Source of the DNA: Candidatus Zambryskibacteria bacterium CG_4_9_14_3_um_filter_40_16
GTDB lineage: Bacteria; Patescibacteriota; Minisyncoccia; Phycocordibacterales; Zambryskibacteraceae
Assembly: GCA_002791475.1 (NCBI GenBank)
Contig: PFXE01000015.1
Span: 1 to 25,925 of the forward strand
DNA: 25,925 nt
Reading direction: 5' to 3'
The notes beneath the pieces were generated by a model that was not told the DNA's origin, made no database searches, and saw only the letters and a list, made by a program, of their open reading frames with translations. Positions 6,505 through 14,095 of the stretch are shown here, one piece after another (positions within the stretch are counted from its first letter, which is position 1; every line of letters starts with the position of its first letter). The position numbers and the translations under genes were made by a program.

Positions 6505-7508
6505 ACCATTTCAAAAAAATATTAAAAATAATAGCGATTATCGCTATCACTTTGGTGGTGATTTTTCTAGGGCTTTCCGCGAAAAAGGACCCTGACCAAA
6601 TTTTTTATGGCGTTTCATTTAGCAAATTTCATTCCGACGAACTAAAGCTGCCATGGAAAGATGTTTATAAAGCCATACTTGATGATTTGGGCGTGAGAAG
6701 ATTTCGCCTCTCGGCACATTGGCCGATAACAGAGCCCGAAAGAGGGAATTATAATTTTTCAGAATTGGATTACCAAGTTGAAGAAGCTCAAAAAAGGAAT
6801 GCCGAGGTTATTTTGGTAGTAGGAAGACGAGCTCCGGGATGGCCGGAATGCCATGAACCTCAATGGGCGACACAGCTACCATGGGAAGAGAGAAAAGAAG
6901 CAATTCTTTCTTACGTGGAGGCGACAGTTAATCATTATAAGGGCTATGAAAATATAAAGTATTGGCAAGTGGAGAATGAGCCGTTTCTTTCGGTTTTTGC
7001 AAAAGAGCAGTGCGGTGATTTTGATGAAGACTTTTTCAAAGAGGAAGTGTCTTTGGTAAAGAAACTGGACCCATCAAGAAATATTTTGGTAACTGATAGC
7101 GGAAACTTGGGTCTTTGGGCTAATCCATGGCGCTCTGGAGATATTTTTGGCACAAGTGTTTACATATACCTTTGGAATCCAACGATAGGACAAGTGAAGA
7201 CTGTATACCTGCCGTCTTTTTATAAAGCAAAGGCAAATTTAATGGAATTAATTTTTGGAAAAAAGAAAAGTATTTTGATTGAACTTTCTACCGAACCGTG
7301 GTTGTTGGCACCCATAGTTGACTCCCCCTTAGATGTTCAAATTTCCAGGATGGACATAGAAAAATTTAATAGCATAATTTCTTTCGCCGAAGGTACGGGT
7401 TTTGACGAGCAGTATCTTTGGGGGGCGGAATGGTGGTATTGGATGAAAGATAGGGGTCACCCGGAATATTGGGCTAGAGGAAAAGAGATTTTTTCAAATA
7501 GTAGGTAG
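6501..7508 (+). CDS. Membrane-anchored clan-A glycoside hydrolase-like protein
   Basis: The protein has 335 residues. Residues about 7-26 (ILKIIAIIAITLVVIFLGLS) form a single N-terminal anchor, so the catalytic part should face outside. The rest reads as a (beta/alpha)8 barrel of the cellulase/GH5-GH39-GH42 superfamily: GVRRFRLSAHWPITEPERGNYNF (barrel strand and cap), KYWQVENEPF with a probable acid/base Glu in NEP, and ILIELSTEPW, where one Glu is a plausible nucleophile on strand 7. WGAEWWYWM near the end is a typical substrate-lining strand 8. It starts by ATGA overlap with the transporter gene. Substrate and exact family are not decidable by eye. Confidence 0.75.
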   Translation: MNHFKKILKIIAIIAITLVVIFLGLSAKKDPDQIFYGVSFSKFHSDELKLPWKDVYKAILDDLGVRRFRLSAHWPITEPERGNYNFSELDYQVEEAQKRNAEVILVVGRRAPGWPECHEPQWATQLPWEERKEAILSYVEATVNHYKGYENIKYWQVENEPFLSVFAKEQCGDFDEDFFKEEVSLVKKLDPSRNILVTDSGNLGLWANPWRSGDIFGTSVYIYLWNPTIGQVKTVYLPSFYKAKANLMELIFGKKKSILIELSTEPWLLAPIVDSPLDVQISRMDIEKFNSIISFAEGTGFDEQYLWGAEWWYWMKDRGHPEYWARGKEIFSNSR

Positions 7509-7572
7509 ACAGCCCTTCTAATCTAATTGGTGATAACAAGAATAGTTTGATAGAGTGGCTACTTTAAACACA

Positions 7573-9105
7573 ATGGACTATAAGGATACAGAATATTTTA
7601 AAGTTGGTAGGGCGTCGGATCTCCAAGGTGGGGACAGGTTCCTGTATCGGATGTTAGAAATAATGCCCGGATTTTTGTCTTGGTCCACCATTCTTGGCAC
7701 AATATTTTTGTCCGCCTTTTTCCCCACAGCCGCCGCATATTTCATTATCTCATTTGATTTGTACTGGCTTTTGAAGACCGCATATCTTTCTGTGCACCTA
7801 AGGCATAACTGGAAAAGAATCAAATATAATCTTTCTGTGGATTGGTCTCTGATGATATCAAAAATGAAATATGAACATATTTATCACATGGTTATATTGC
7901 CTTTCTATAAAGAACCGCAAGATGTTATAGAAGAAAGTATTAAGTCTCTTGTGGCGTCGCAGTACGATAAGAAAAAAATGATAATCATTCTTGCCAGAGA
8001 AGAGAGGGCGGGAGACCAATCCGAAAAAACCGCAGAAATAATAAGAAAAAAATATGGAAATGATTTCGGATATTTTTTGGTAACCGCGCATAAAGAAGGA
8101 GTGGCGGGTGAAATGGCAGGAAAGGGTTCCAACATTTCTTTTGCCGCTGAAATGGCGAGAACAGAAATTTTGGATAAGAGTGCTATTCCATATAAAGATG
8201 TAATAGTTTCAGCGTTTGATATAGATACAGTAGCATACAAACAATTTTTTCTTTGTTTAACTTGGCATTTTCTTACCTCTCCAAATCCACTCAAAACATC
8301 TTTTCAACCCGTTCCTTTTTACAACAACAATATCTGGGATGCGCCCGCATTGTCTAGAGTAGCCGCCGGTTCTAGTACTTTTTGGCAAATGATGCAACAG
8401 GAGAGACCCGAAAAATTGGCGACTTTCTCATCACACTCTGTCAGTTTCCAGACACTTTTTGAAGTTGGTTATTGGCAAAAAAATATTGTTTCGGAAGATT
8501 CCAGAATCTTTTGGAACCTTTTTATGGCTCAAAATGCCGATTACACGGTTACTCCACTTTCTTATCCGGTATCTATGGACGCCAATGTCAGTCACTCATG
8601 GTGGCAAACCGCTATAAATGTTTATAAACAGAATAGGAGGTGGTCATGGGGAGTTGAAAATGTTCCGTATTTAATTTTTGGGTCCATAAAAAACAAAAAA
8701 ATTCCTCTTTGGAAGAAAATCAAAGTGATTTTTGTTCAAACGGAAGGATTCTGGTCTCTCGCCACCAATCCCATATTAATTTTTATACTGGGGTGGTTGC
8801 CGGTTATTTTGGGTGGAGCAAGCTTTAATAAAACAGTTTTGTCTTATAATTTACCCTTTTTAACTCGCAATATAATGATAGTCGCAATGTTGGGCTTAAT
8901 CCTGTCTGGTATAATATTCATATCCTTTTTACCTGAAAGACCAAAACACAGAAGCAAATATTCAAGAATATTAATGGTTTTTCAATGGATTTTGGTGCCC
9001 ATAACCATAACAGTATTTGGCGCTATCCCCGGGTTGGAAGCGCAAACCCGATTACTTTTTGGGAAATATATGGGGTTTTGGGTTACCCCTAAACACAGAA
9101 CTTAA
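7573..9105 (+). CDS. Membrane-bound family 2 glycosyltransferase (QxxRW type)
   Basis: The protein has 510 residues from ATG 7573. A GTG at 7555 in frame would add six residues, but an extended -10 (TGATAGAGT, 7548-7556) puts the transcript start near 7563, favouring 7573. Two hydrophobic helices near residues 35-70 precede the catalytic domain, which starts with HMVILPFYKEP. Catalytic motifs follow in order: AFDIDT (DxD, metal and nucleotide sugar), SEDSRIFW (the ED acceptor-base motif) and KQNRRWSWG (QxxRW), the set seen in cellulose-synthase-like processive enzymes. Three to four membrane helices follow (FWSLATNPILIFILGWLPV and others). It probably builds or exports a cell-surface polysaccharide. 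It is the last gene of the glycan block. Confidence 0.82.
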   Translation: MDYKDTEYFKVGRASDLQGGDRFLYRMLEIMPGFLSWSTILGTIFLSAFFPTAAAYFIISFDLYWLLKTAYLSVHLRHNWKRIKYNLSVDWSLMISKMKYEHIYHMVILPFYKEPQDVIEESIKSLVASQYDKKKMIIILAREERAGDQSEKTAEIIRKKYGNDFGYFLVTAHKEGVAGEMAGKGSNISFAAEMARTEILDKSAIPYKDVIVSAFDIDTVAYKQFFLCLTWHFLTSPNPLKTSFQPVPFYNNNIWDAPALSRVAAGSSTFWQMMQQERPEKLATFSSHSVSFQTLFEVGYWQKNIVSEDSRIFWNLFMAQNADYTVTPLSYPVSMDANVSHSWWQTAINVYKQNRRWSWGVENVPYLIFGSIKNKKIPLWKKIKVIFVQTEGFWSLATNPILIFILGWLPVILGGASFNKTVLSYNLPFLTRNIMIVAMLGLILSGIIFISFLPERPKHRSKYSRILMVFQWILVPITITVFGAIPGLEAQTRLLFGKYMGFWVTPKHRT

Positions 9106-9146
9106 AAATGAATACCGCACGAAGCCGTAGTCGCGGTTTCAATAAA

Positions 9147-9155
9147 TGATAAACT
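9147..9155 (+). promoter_or_regulatory. Extended -10 of the 25-codon ORF and PEGA gene
   Basis: TGATAAACT at 9147-9155 (TG, one base, TAAACT). The base 7 downstream is A9162, the first base of the short ORF's ATG. The upstream hairpin ACCGC (9114-9118) with GCGGT (9133-9137), followed by TTT, may end the GT2 transcript. Confidence 0.45.
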
Positions 9156-9161
9156 ATAAAT

Positions 9162-9239
9162 ATGAAACTAAGTCGAAGAATTTACAAATATAGTTTTGCG
9201 CAGATATTACCAGACCGCAACCTTCTTCGTACGGCATGA
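9162..9239 (+). CDS. 25-residue leaderless ORF coupled to the PEGA gene
   Basis: It starts with ATG at the predicted transcription start and stops with TGA 9237-9239, which overlaps the ATG of the PEGA gene as ATGA. The peptide begins MKLSRRIYKYSFAQ and is basic, with no membrane segment. The mRNA can fold as nested stems: CGAAGAA (9174-9180) with TTCTTCG (9223-9229), and TTGCG (9196-9200) with CGCAA (9216-9220). The second arm ends 6 bases before the PEGA ATG. Ribosomes crossing the short ORF would open this fold and deliver themselves to the next start. A leader-peptide role is inference from layout. Confidence 0.45.
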   Translation: MKLSRRIYKYSFAQILPDRNLLRTA

Positions 9240-10117
9240 AACCTCTTTCCAAAAGAAAAAGAACAGTATACTTGCTAGTTTCTTTCTTGGTTTTTATAAT
9301 ACTTGCTCCGTTTTTGATTCTTTATGCAAGGGGATATAGATTAAGCGAGGTGTTTAAACTTTTTCCAACAGGAGGTCTTTATGTTTCCGTGGGTCAATCT
9401 GGAGTTAATGTTTATCTTGATGATGAGCCGATTAAGAAAACGAATATTTTCCAAAAGACTGTTTTTGTCCAGAATCTAAAACCTTCTGAGTATAAGGTAA
9501 GTGTCTCAAAAGAAGGTTTTCAGGGGTGGGAAAAAATTCTTTCTGTTTATCCAGAAACGGTTACAGAAGTCAGGCCGTTTATATTACCAGAAGAACCCAT
9601 TCTAATAGAAGTTTTGCCGACAATCCCATCTTCTCAAAATTCCACATCAACATCAGCTTCTTCCAGTGTGGAAATAGTCAATCCAGAATATGAAAATGTG
9701 AGTGAGTTGTTTACAAAAAAAAGCGAAACGGCAACCACCACAAATAATATTTCAACATCAACAGATAAAATAAAGACGGTTCGCAAGTTTTCAATAGAAA
9801 GTATTGATGATTCTCTTTTTATCAAATGGACAGGAAACTTAGAAGATGTCCCTGCGTATTTTTGTCAAAGCAATATATGTAATGACGAAATTGTAATAAA
9901 AATGGCATATCCAATTAAAAAATTTGACTTTTTCCCAGGAAGAGACGATTTGATCATTGTTGGTCTGTTGGACGGTATATTTGTCACTGAATTAGATATT
10001 CGTTCAAAGCAAAACATCGCCACACTTGCTCTTGGTGACGGTCTTGATTTTAGAGTTGTTAACGGGGATAAGATTTACATAAGAAAAGGCAAGCAATTTT
10101 TCTTGGTTTCTTTATAG
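9236..10117 (+). CDS. PEGA-domain single-pass membrane protein
   Basis: The protein has 293 residues. A basic N-terminus (KPLSKRKR) precedes one membrane helix at about residues 11-30 (VYLLVSFLVFIILAPFLILY). Then comes a PEGA-type beta domain (GVNVYLDDEPIKKTN, LKPSEYKVSVSKEGFQGWEK, about residues 55-115). A Ser/Thr-rich linker (about 130-180) joins it to a C-terminal beta-rich part (SLFIKWTGN, IKKFDFFPGRDDLIIVG, GIFVTELDIR) that looks like a few blades of a propeller. PEGA domains are linked to surface layers and sugar-rich envelopes; the precise role is unknown. The start codon overlaps the stop of the 25-codon ORF. Confidence 0.75.
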   Translation: MKPLSKRKRTVYLLVSFLVFIILAPFLILYARGYRLSEVFKLFPTGGLYVSVGQSGVNVYLDDEPIKKTNIFQKTVFVQNLKPSEYKVSVSKEGFQGWEKILSVYPETVTEVRPFILPEEPILIEVLPTIPSSQNSTSTSASSSVEIVNPEYENVSELFTKKSETATTTNNISTSTDKIKTVRKFSIESIDDSLFIKWTGNLEDVPAYFCQSNICNDEIVIKMAYPIKKFDFFPGRDDLIIVGLLDGIFVTELDIRSKQNIATLALGDGLDFRVVNGDKIYIRKGKQFFLVSL

Positions 10118-10140
10118 TTTGCAAATTTATTCATAAAGAT

Positions 10141-10168
10141 TTGGTTCTTTAGATTATCGGGTTATAAT
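10141..10168 (+). promoter_or_regulatory. Promoter of pheS, nearly leaderless
   Basis: TTGGTT (10141-10146), 16-base spacer, TATAAT (10163-10168). The predicted start A10175 is 3 bases before the pheS ATG (10178). This fixes the short N-terminus of PheS. Confidence 0.65.
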
Positions 10169-10177
10169 TACCCCACT

Positions 10178-10912
10178 ATGTCAGAAGAGGGTCATATTCA
10201 TCCAATTAGTCAAATAATAAGTAACACCGAAGCCATTTTTAGAGAAATGGGCTTTGCCGTTGCAAGCGGTCCAGAGATGGAAACCGAGTATTACAATTTT
10301 GATGCGCTTAATATACCCACGCATCATCCAGCAAGAGATATGTGGGATACATTTTGGATAAAACCGGAGAATGCCAGAAAGTTACTAAGAACGCACACCT
10401 CACCCGTTCAGGTTAGATATGCGGAAACACACAAACCGCCAATAAGGATAATTGTTCCAGGAAAAACTTTTAGACATGAAGCAACTGATGCCACCCACGA
10501 AGCTCAATTTTTTCAACTAGAAGGGTTAATGATAGAAGAAGATGTAACGCTTGCTAATCTTAAATTTGTGTTGACAAACTATTTTGAAAAATTATTTGAT
10601 ACCCAAACAAACATTAGATTTCGCCCTAGTTTTTTCCCATTTGTTGAGCCGGGAGTTGAAATTGATATGTCTTGTTTTAAGTGTGATGGTTCAGGTAAGG
10701 ACTGCAATACTTGCAGAGGGACGGGGTGGATTGAAATTATGGGGGCCGGAATGGTACACCCAAAGGTTTTGCAAGCAATGAAAATTGACCCCAACAAATA
10801 TAAGGGTTTCGCCTTCGGAGGAGGGGTAGATCGTATTGCTATGATTAAATACGGCATAGACGATATCCGATCTTTTTATTCCGGAGATCTTCGGGTGATA
10901 AATCAATTCTAA
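10178..10912 (+). CDS. pheS: Phenylalanyl-tRNA synthetase alpha subunit, lacking the N-terminal coiled coil
   Basis: The protein has 244 residues against about 330-350 in most bacteria. It begins at GHIHPISQIISNTEAIFREM, the first part of the catalytic domain. The 80-100 residue N-terminal coiled coil that reaches the tRNA elbow in other PheRS is absent, and the promoter leaves no room for it. Class II motifs are intact: YYNFDALNIPTHHPARDMWDTF, motif 2 TFRHEATDATHEAQFFQLEG, the Phe-pocket region PSFFPFVEPGVEID, a Cys cluster (CFKCDGSGKDCNTCRGTGW) and motif 3 GGGVDRIAMIKYGIDDIR. It activates phenylalanine as part of an alpha2-beta2 enzyme with PheT, whose gene starts 3 bases after the stop codon. 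Confidence 0.95.
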   Translation: MSEEGHIHPISQIISNTEAIFREMGFAVASGPEMETEYYNFDALNIPTHHPARDMWDTFWIKPENARKLLRTHTSPVQVRYAETHKPPIRIIVPGKTFRHEATDATHEAQFFQLEGLMIEEDVTLANLKFVLTNYFEKLFDTQTNIRFRPSFFPFVEPGVEIDMSCFKCDGSGKDCNTCRGTGWIEIMGAGMVHPKVLQAMKIDPNKYKGFAFGGGVDRIAMIKYGIDDIRSFYSGDLRVINQF

Positions 10913-10915
10913 ATT

Positions 10916-13339
10916 ATGCGCGTATCTTATAATTGGTTAAAAACATATTTTGAATCAGAAATCCCATCTCCGGAAAAAATCGGTAATCTTTTGACACAGC
11001 ATTCTTTTGAGGTTGAATCAATTACACAATTTGAAGAAGATTTTGTTCTTGATATAAAAGTTTTACCGGACCGTTCCCATGACTGCCTCTCACATTTTGG
11101 TATAGCGAAAGAAGTTTCTCTGCTTACTTTTGTGCCAATCAAGAAAGAGTTTGTTAATATTGTTCCAATAAGCGCGCCGGAATCAAACATTCTCCAGGTT
11201 GAAATTGAAGACCCCAAACTCTGCCCAAGATTCACCGCTGTCGTTATTGAAAATGTTGAATTGAGGGAAAGCCCTGGGTGGCTCAAGGGGGCTTTAAAAA
11301 GTTTGGGACAAAAATCCATCAATAACATAGTGGATGCCACCAATTACATAATGTATTCATTGGGCCAGCCTCTACACGCATATGATATGGCCAAACTTAA
11401 AGATGAAAGCGGTAACTATCTATTGAGAGCCAGGGTGGCTAGAAAATCAGAAAAAGTAAAAACATTGGATGGGAAGGAGTATGAAATGGATGAAAATATG
11501 CAAGTCATTTCTGACGGTATGACGGGAGATAGCGCTTTAGGTATAGCCGGCATAAAAGGGGGGGAAGCAACTAAAATTGATAAAAATACAAAAAGTATAA
11601 TTATAGAATCCGCCAACTTTCATCCGGTGAATATTAGAAAGACCGCCACAAAGTTAGGACTTCGCACAGACGCATCCATAAGATTTGGAAACGAAATATC
11701 CCCAGAGCTGACCCTGCCCGCGATATTTGAAGCTTCTCGTCTTGTTGTAAAGATTGCAGGGACTGAAAAGACCGCGATAGAAGGAATTTGTGATAAATAT
11801 CCCAGACGAACGTCATTATACAAGGTTGGTTTTTCTTTGTCAGAAGTTCAATCAACTTTGGGTATTGATATTTCCCAAAACGAGATTCAATCAATACTAA
11901 ACAGGAGGGGGTATGAGTGGGAGGAGGTTTTTCCCAGAGAGAAGATTATGAACACCGCCGAGGGGTTGGTGGGTGTCCCGTATAAATACGGCTCAAGCAT
12001 TCTTTCTGACGCGCCTACATCGTTTGATTGTTCGTCTCTATCTTCTTATTTGTATATTCAATCAGGCATTTCTTTGCCTAGAATATCCGTGGACCAATAT
12101 GTTTTTACCGACGAAGTAAAAGAACAAGACGCTCGCCCCGGAGATTTGGTTTTTGCCAATACGGGTAAGGTGGTTAACACTAGCGGTTTGTATTACTCAA
12201 AAGTTCTAGATAAAAACATAGAGGAGGTTCCAATAAGGAGCAAATCAGTAGAATTTATTCCCGGTACGGAAGTAGAGGGTGGAATTGACCATGTTGGGAT
12301 TTATTTTGGAAACGGAGAAGTTTTACACAGTACAAAAGACGAAGGGGGCGTGATAAAAGAAAATTTATTAGATTCAAAAAATTTTAAAAACTTTAGAGGA
12401 TTCAGGGCTATAAAATCTTTAGATGAAAAACGTTTTGTTGTTACCATTCCGCCAGAGAGGCTTGATTTAAGAATAAAAGAAGACCTGATTGAGGAAGTTG
12501 GAAGAATATACGGATATGAAAACATTCCAACCAAAAAAATAAAAAACAATCAAATAAAACCCGAAGTGAACAAGGACGAGTATTATGGCAATATAATAAG
12601 AGGTATTCTGATTTCAAAAGGTTTTTCTGAAATCATTTCATATACTTTTGTGAAAAAAGGAGAGATAGAACTTATAAATCCATTGGCGGGAGACAAGAAG
12701 TTTTTGCGAAACAATTTAACTGATGGTATTAAGGAATCTTTGGATTTTAATATTGGAAATGCTCTTCTCTTGGGTTTAGAACAAATTAAGGTATTTGAAA
12801 TAGGAAATGTTTTCCCAAAATCCGGAGAAGTCAAACACCTTGCTTTTGGAATAAAGAATCCGAAAGGCTCTAAAAAGGAAAAATCTGAGGATAAAGATAT
12901 TGAAGAAACCGTCAATTTGTTAGAAAAAGAATTGGCCATAAAAACCGATTTTAAAATTAATAACTCAATTGCTGAATGCGATTGGAGCAGTATTCTCGCT
13001 CAATTAGAAGATGTTGAAATCGCCCATATTCCCAAAAAATTAAGTCAAGCAAGATACAAAAAACCGTCAACATACCCCTTTGTTTTAAGAGATATCGCCA
13101 TACTTCACAACAAAGAATTGTTAAAAGAAAAATTAACGGAAGTAATTAAAGATGCGGGTGGCGATACTTTAAAGATAGTTAAATTATTTGATGAGTTTTC
13201 TCCGGATAAGGAAAATATTTCAAGCGCTTTTCACCTTGTTTTCGTTTCAGACACCAAAACGTTAACAGACGATGAGGTAAACGAAACAATGGCGTTGATA
13301 GAAGAACAGATAAGGAATAATGGTTGGAAAGTAAGATGA
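10916..13339 (+). CDS. pheT: Phenylalanyl-tRNA synthetase beta subunit with inserted NlpC/P60 peptidase domain
   Basis: The protein has 807 residues. Residues 1-70 are the B1 part (SYNWLKTYF, then VLPDRSHDCLSHFGIAKEV). The EMAP-like tRNA-binding OB domain normally inserted between these segments is absent. B3/B4 spans about 90-290 (INNIVDATNYIMYSLGQPLHAYD). B5 begins about 297 (GFSLSEVQSTLGIDIS, ILNRRGYEWEEV) and resumes at about 505 (RFVVTIPPERLDLRIKEDL, EEVGRIYGY). Between them, residues about 340-500 form an NlpC/P60 domain: VGVPYKYG, SFDCSSLSSYLY (Cys372), LPRISVDQY, RPGDLVFAN, GIDHVGIYFGNGEVLHS (His459, His471), so the Cys-His-His set is complete. A short B6/B7 pseudo-catalytic part and a C-terminal FDX-ACB anticodon-binding domain (about 717-807) follow. 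The reading frame is unbroken, so this is a real fusion. The peptidase role is unknown. Confidence 0.93.
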   Translation: MRVSYNWLKTYFESEIPSPEKIGNLLTQHSFEVESITQFEEDFVLDIKVLPDRSHDCLSHFGIAKEVSLLTFVPIKKEFVNIVPISAPESNILQVEIEDPKLCPRFTAVVIENVELRESPGWLKGALKSLGQKSINNIVDATNYIMYSLGQPLHAYDMAKLKDESGNYLLRARVARKSEKVKTLDGKEYEMDENMQVISDGMTGDSALGIAGIKGGEATKIDKNTKSIIIESANFHPVNIRKTATKLGLRTDASIRFGNEISPELTLPAIFEASRLVVKIAGTEKTAIEGICDKYPRRTSLYKVGFSLSEVQSTLGIDISQNEIQSILNRRGYEWEEVFPREKIMNTAEGLVGVPYKYGSSILSDAPTSFDCSSLSSYLYIQSGISLPRISVDQYVFTDEVKEQDARPGDLVFANTGKVVNTSGLYYSKVLDKNIEEVPIRSKSVEFIPGTEVEGGIDHVGIYFGNGEVLHSTKDEGGVIKENLLDSKNFKNFRGFRAIKSLDEKRFVVTIPPERLDLRIKEDLIEEVGRIYGYENIPTKKIKNNQIKPEVNKDEYYGNIIRGILISKGFSEIISYTFVKKGEIELINPLAGDKKFLRNNLTDGIKESLDFNIGNALLLGLEQIKVFEIGNVFPKSGEVKHLAFGIKNPKGSKKEKSEDKDIEETVNLLEKELAIKTDFKINNSIAECDWSSILAQLEDVEIAHIPKKLSQARYKKPSTYPFVLRDIAILHNKELLKEKLTEVIKDAGGDTLKIVKLFDEFSPDKENISSAFHLVFVSDTKTLTDDEVNETMALIEEQIRNNGWKVR

Positions 13340-13959
13340 AAATGCAAGTACCATATTATTCGCAATATAAAGATGTGGAGAAAGAAGAATGGAAGATTCT
13401 TGGAAAAGCGCGCGCGTGTACGGCCGCGTGTCTTAAGATGGTCTTTGAATATTTCAAAGTTGATAATTGTCCAACGGTTGATGAAATTTTTGAAGAGAGC
13501 TTAATTATCACTCAAGATATGCTGGAAAAAAAATTAATTACCGAATTAACAATTACTCATGGCATTACACACGACGTAATTACACTGGTGTCGCACAATC
13601 ACGGCGTGCCATCTTTTAAAGAAGAATTTAAGTCCGTTAAGATTGATACTGCAAATAAAACATTTTCTCCAAGCAAATATTCACAAAAGATTTTTGACTT
13701 TGGTATCAAAGAAATTTTTAATACATTAAAGGGTGGGGGATTAGTTTTGACATCTGTTCTCCCCGGCTTATCAAATGGGCAATCTTTCCATACGGTACTT
13801 TTGGTCGGTTTTGAAGAAGCAGATGGAAAAATAAAGGGATTTTACTACCATGACCCAGATTCTATTGACGGCACTCTTTCCAATCAATACTTAGACCTAA
13901 AGATGTTTGATAAATATTGGAGAAAACAAGCTATTTTTTTCCCTTTTTTGGGTAAATAA
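13336..13959 (+). CDS. C39-like cysteine peptidase domain protein coupled to pheT
   Basis: The protein has 207 residues from ATG 13336, which overlaps the pheT TGA as ATGA; a TTG at 13324 in the same frame is less likely. It opens MKMQVPYYSQYKDV, the usual VPYYSQ start of C39_2/papain-like domains. ARACTAACLKM gives a probable catalytic Cys28 at the head of the helix (usually CGPA), QSFHTVLLVGF the His and FYYHDPDS the Asp. There is no signal peptide or membrane segment, so a cytoplasmic place is likely. C39-type enzymes cleave peptides, often at Gly-Gly leaders, and some related domains are inactive. Co-expression with the NlpC/P60-bearing PheT suggests a joint task, but I cannot name it. 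Confidence 0.72.
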   Translation: MKMQVPYYSQYKDVEKEEWKILGKARACTAACLKMVFEYFKVDNCPTVDEIFEESLIITQDMLEKKLITELTITHGITHDVITLVSHNHGVPSFKEEFKSVKIDTANKTFSPSKYSQKIFDFGIKEIFNTLKGGGLVLTSVLPGLSNGQSFHTVLLVGFEEADGKIKGFYYHDPDSIDGTLSNQYLDLKMFDKYWRKQAIFFPFLGK

Positions 13960-13984
13960 CAGCCTTCCATTTTATACCCCAATT

Positions 13985-13993
13985 TGCTATAAT
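13985..13993 (+). promoter_or_regulatory. Extended -10 promoter of gyrB
   Basis: TGCTATAAT at 13985-13993, the same TTTGCTATAAT string as at the RNA promoter (784-794). The -35 region (TTCCAT at 13965) is weak. The predicted start is near 14000, giving a leader of about 95 bases, unlike the leaderless genes around it. A second possible promoter is TTGTTT (14051) with TATTTT (14073). Confidence 0.55.
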
Positions 13994-14023
13994 ATCCTTG
14001 TAAAGAAAGGGTATTTTAAGTTT

Positions 14024-14046
14024 CGTATCCGCCCAAAGCGGGTGCG
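14024..14046 (+). promoter_or_regulatory. Hairpin in the gyrB leader
   Basis: CGTATCCGC (14024-14032) pairs over 9 bp with GCGGGTGCG (14038-14046), with two G-T wobbles and a CCAAA loop. There is no T-tract, so it is not a terminator. It lies in the only long mRNA leader clearly predicted in the window. Confidence 0.45.
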
Positions 14047-14095
14047 ATGTTTGTTTAAAAGCCCAATTCGTATATTTTAAAGAATCTCATAATTT

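Noticed and set aside
6531..6547. 17-bp palindrome ATAGCGATTATCGCTAT
   Set aside because: It codes for Ile/Ala repeats in the membrane anchor of the gene at 6501; low-complexity coding explains it, with no promoter nearby.
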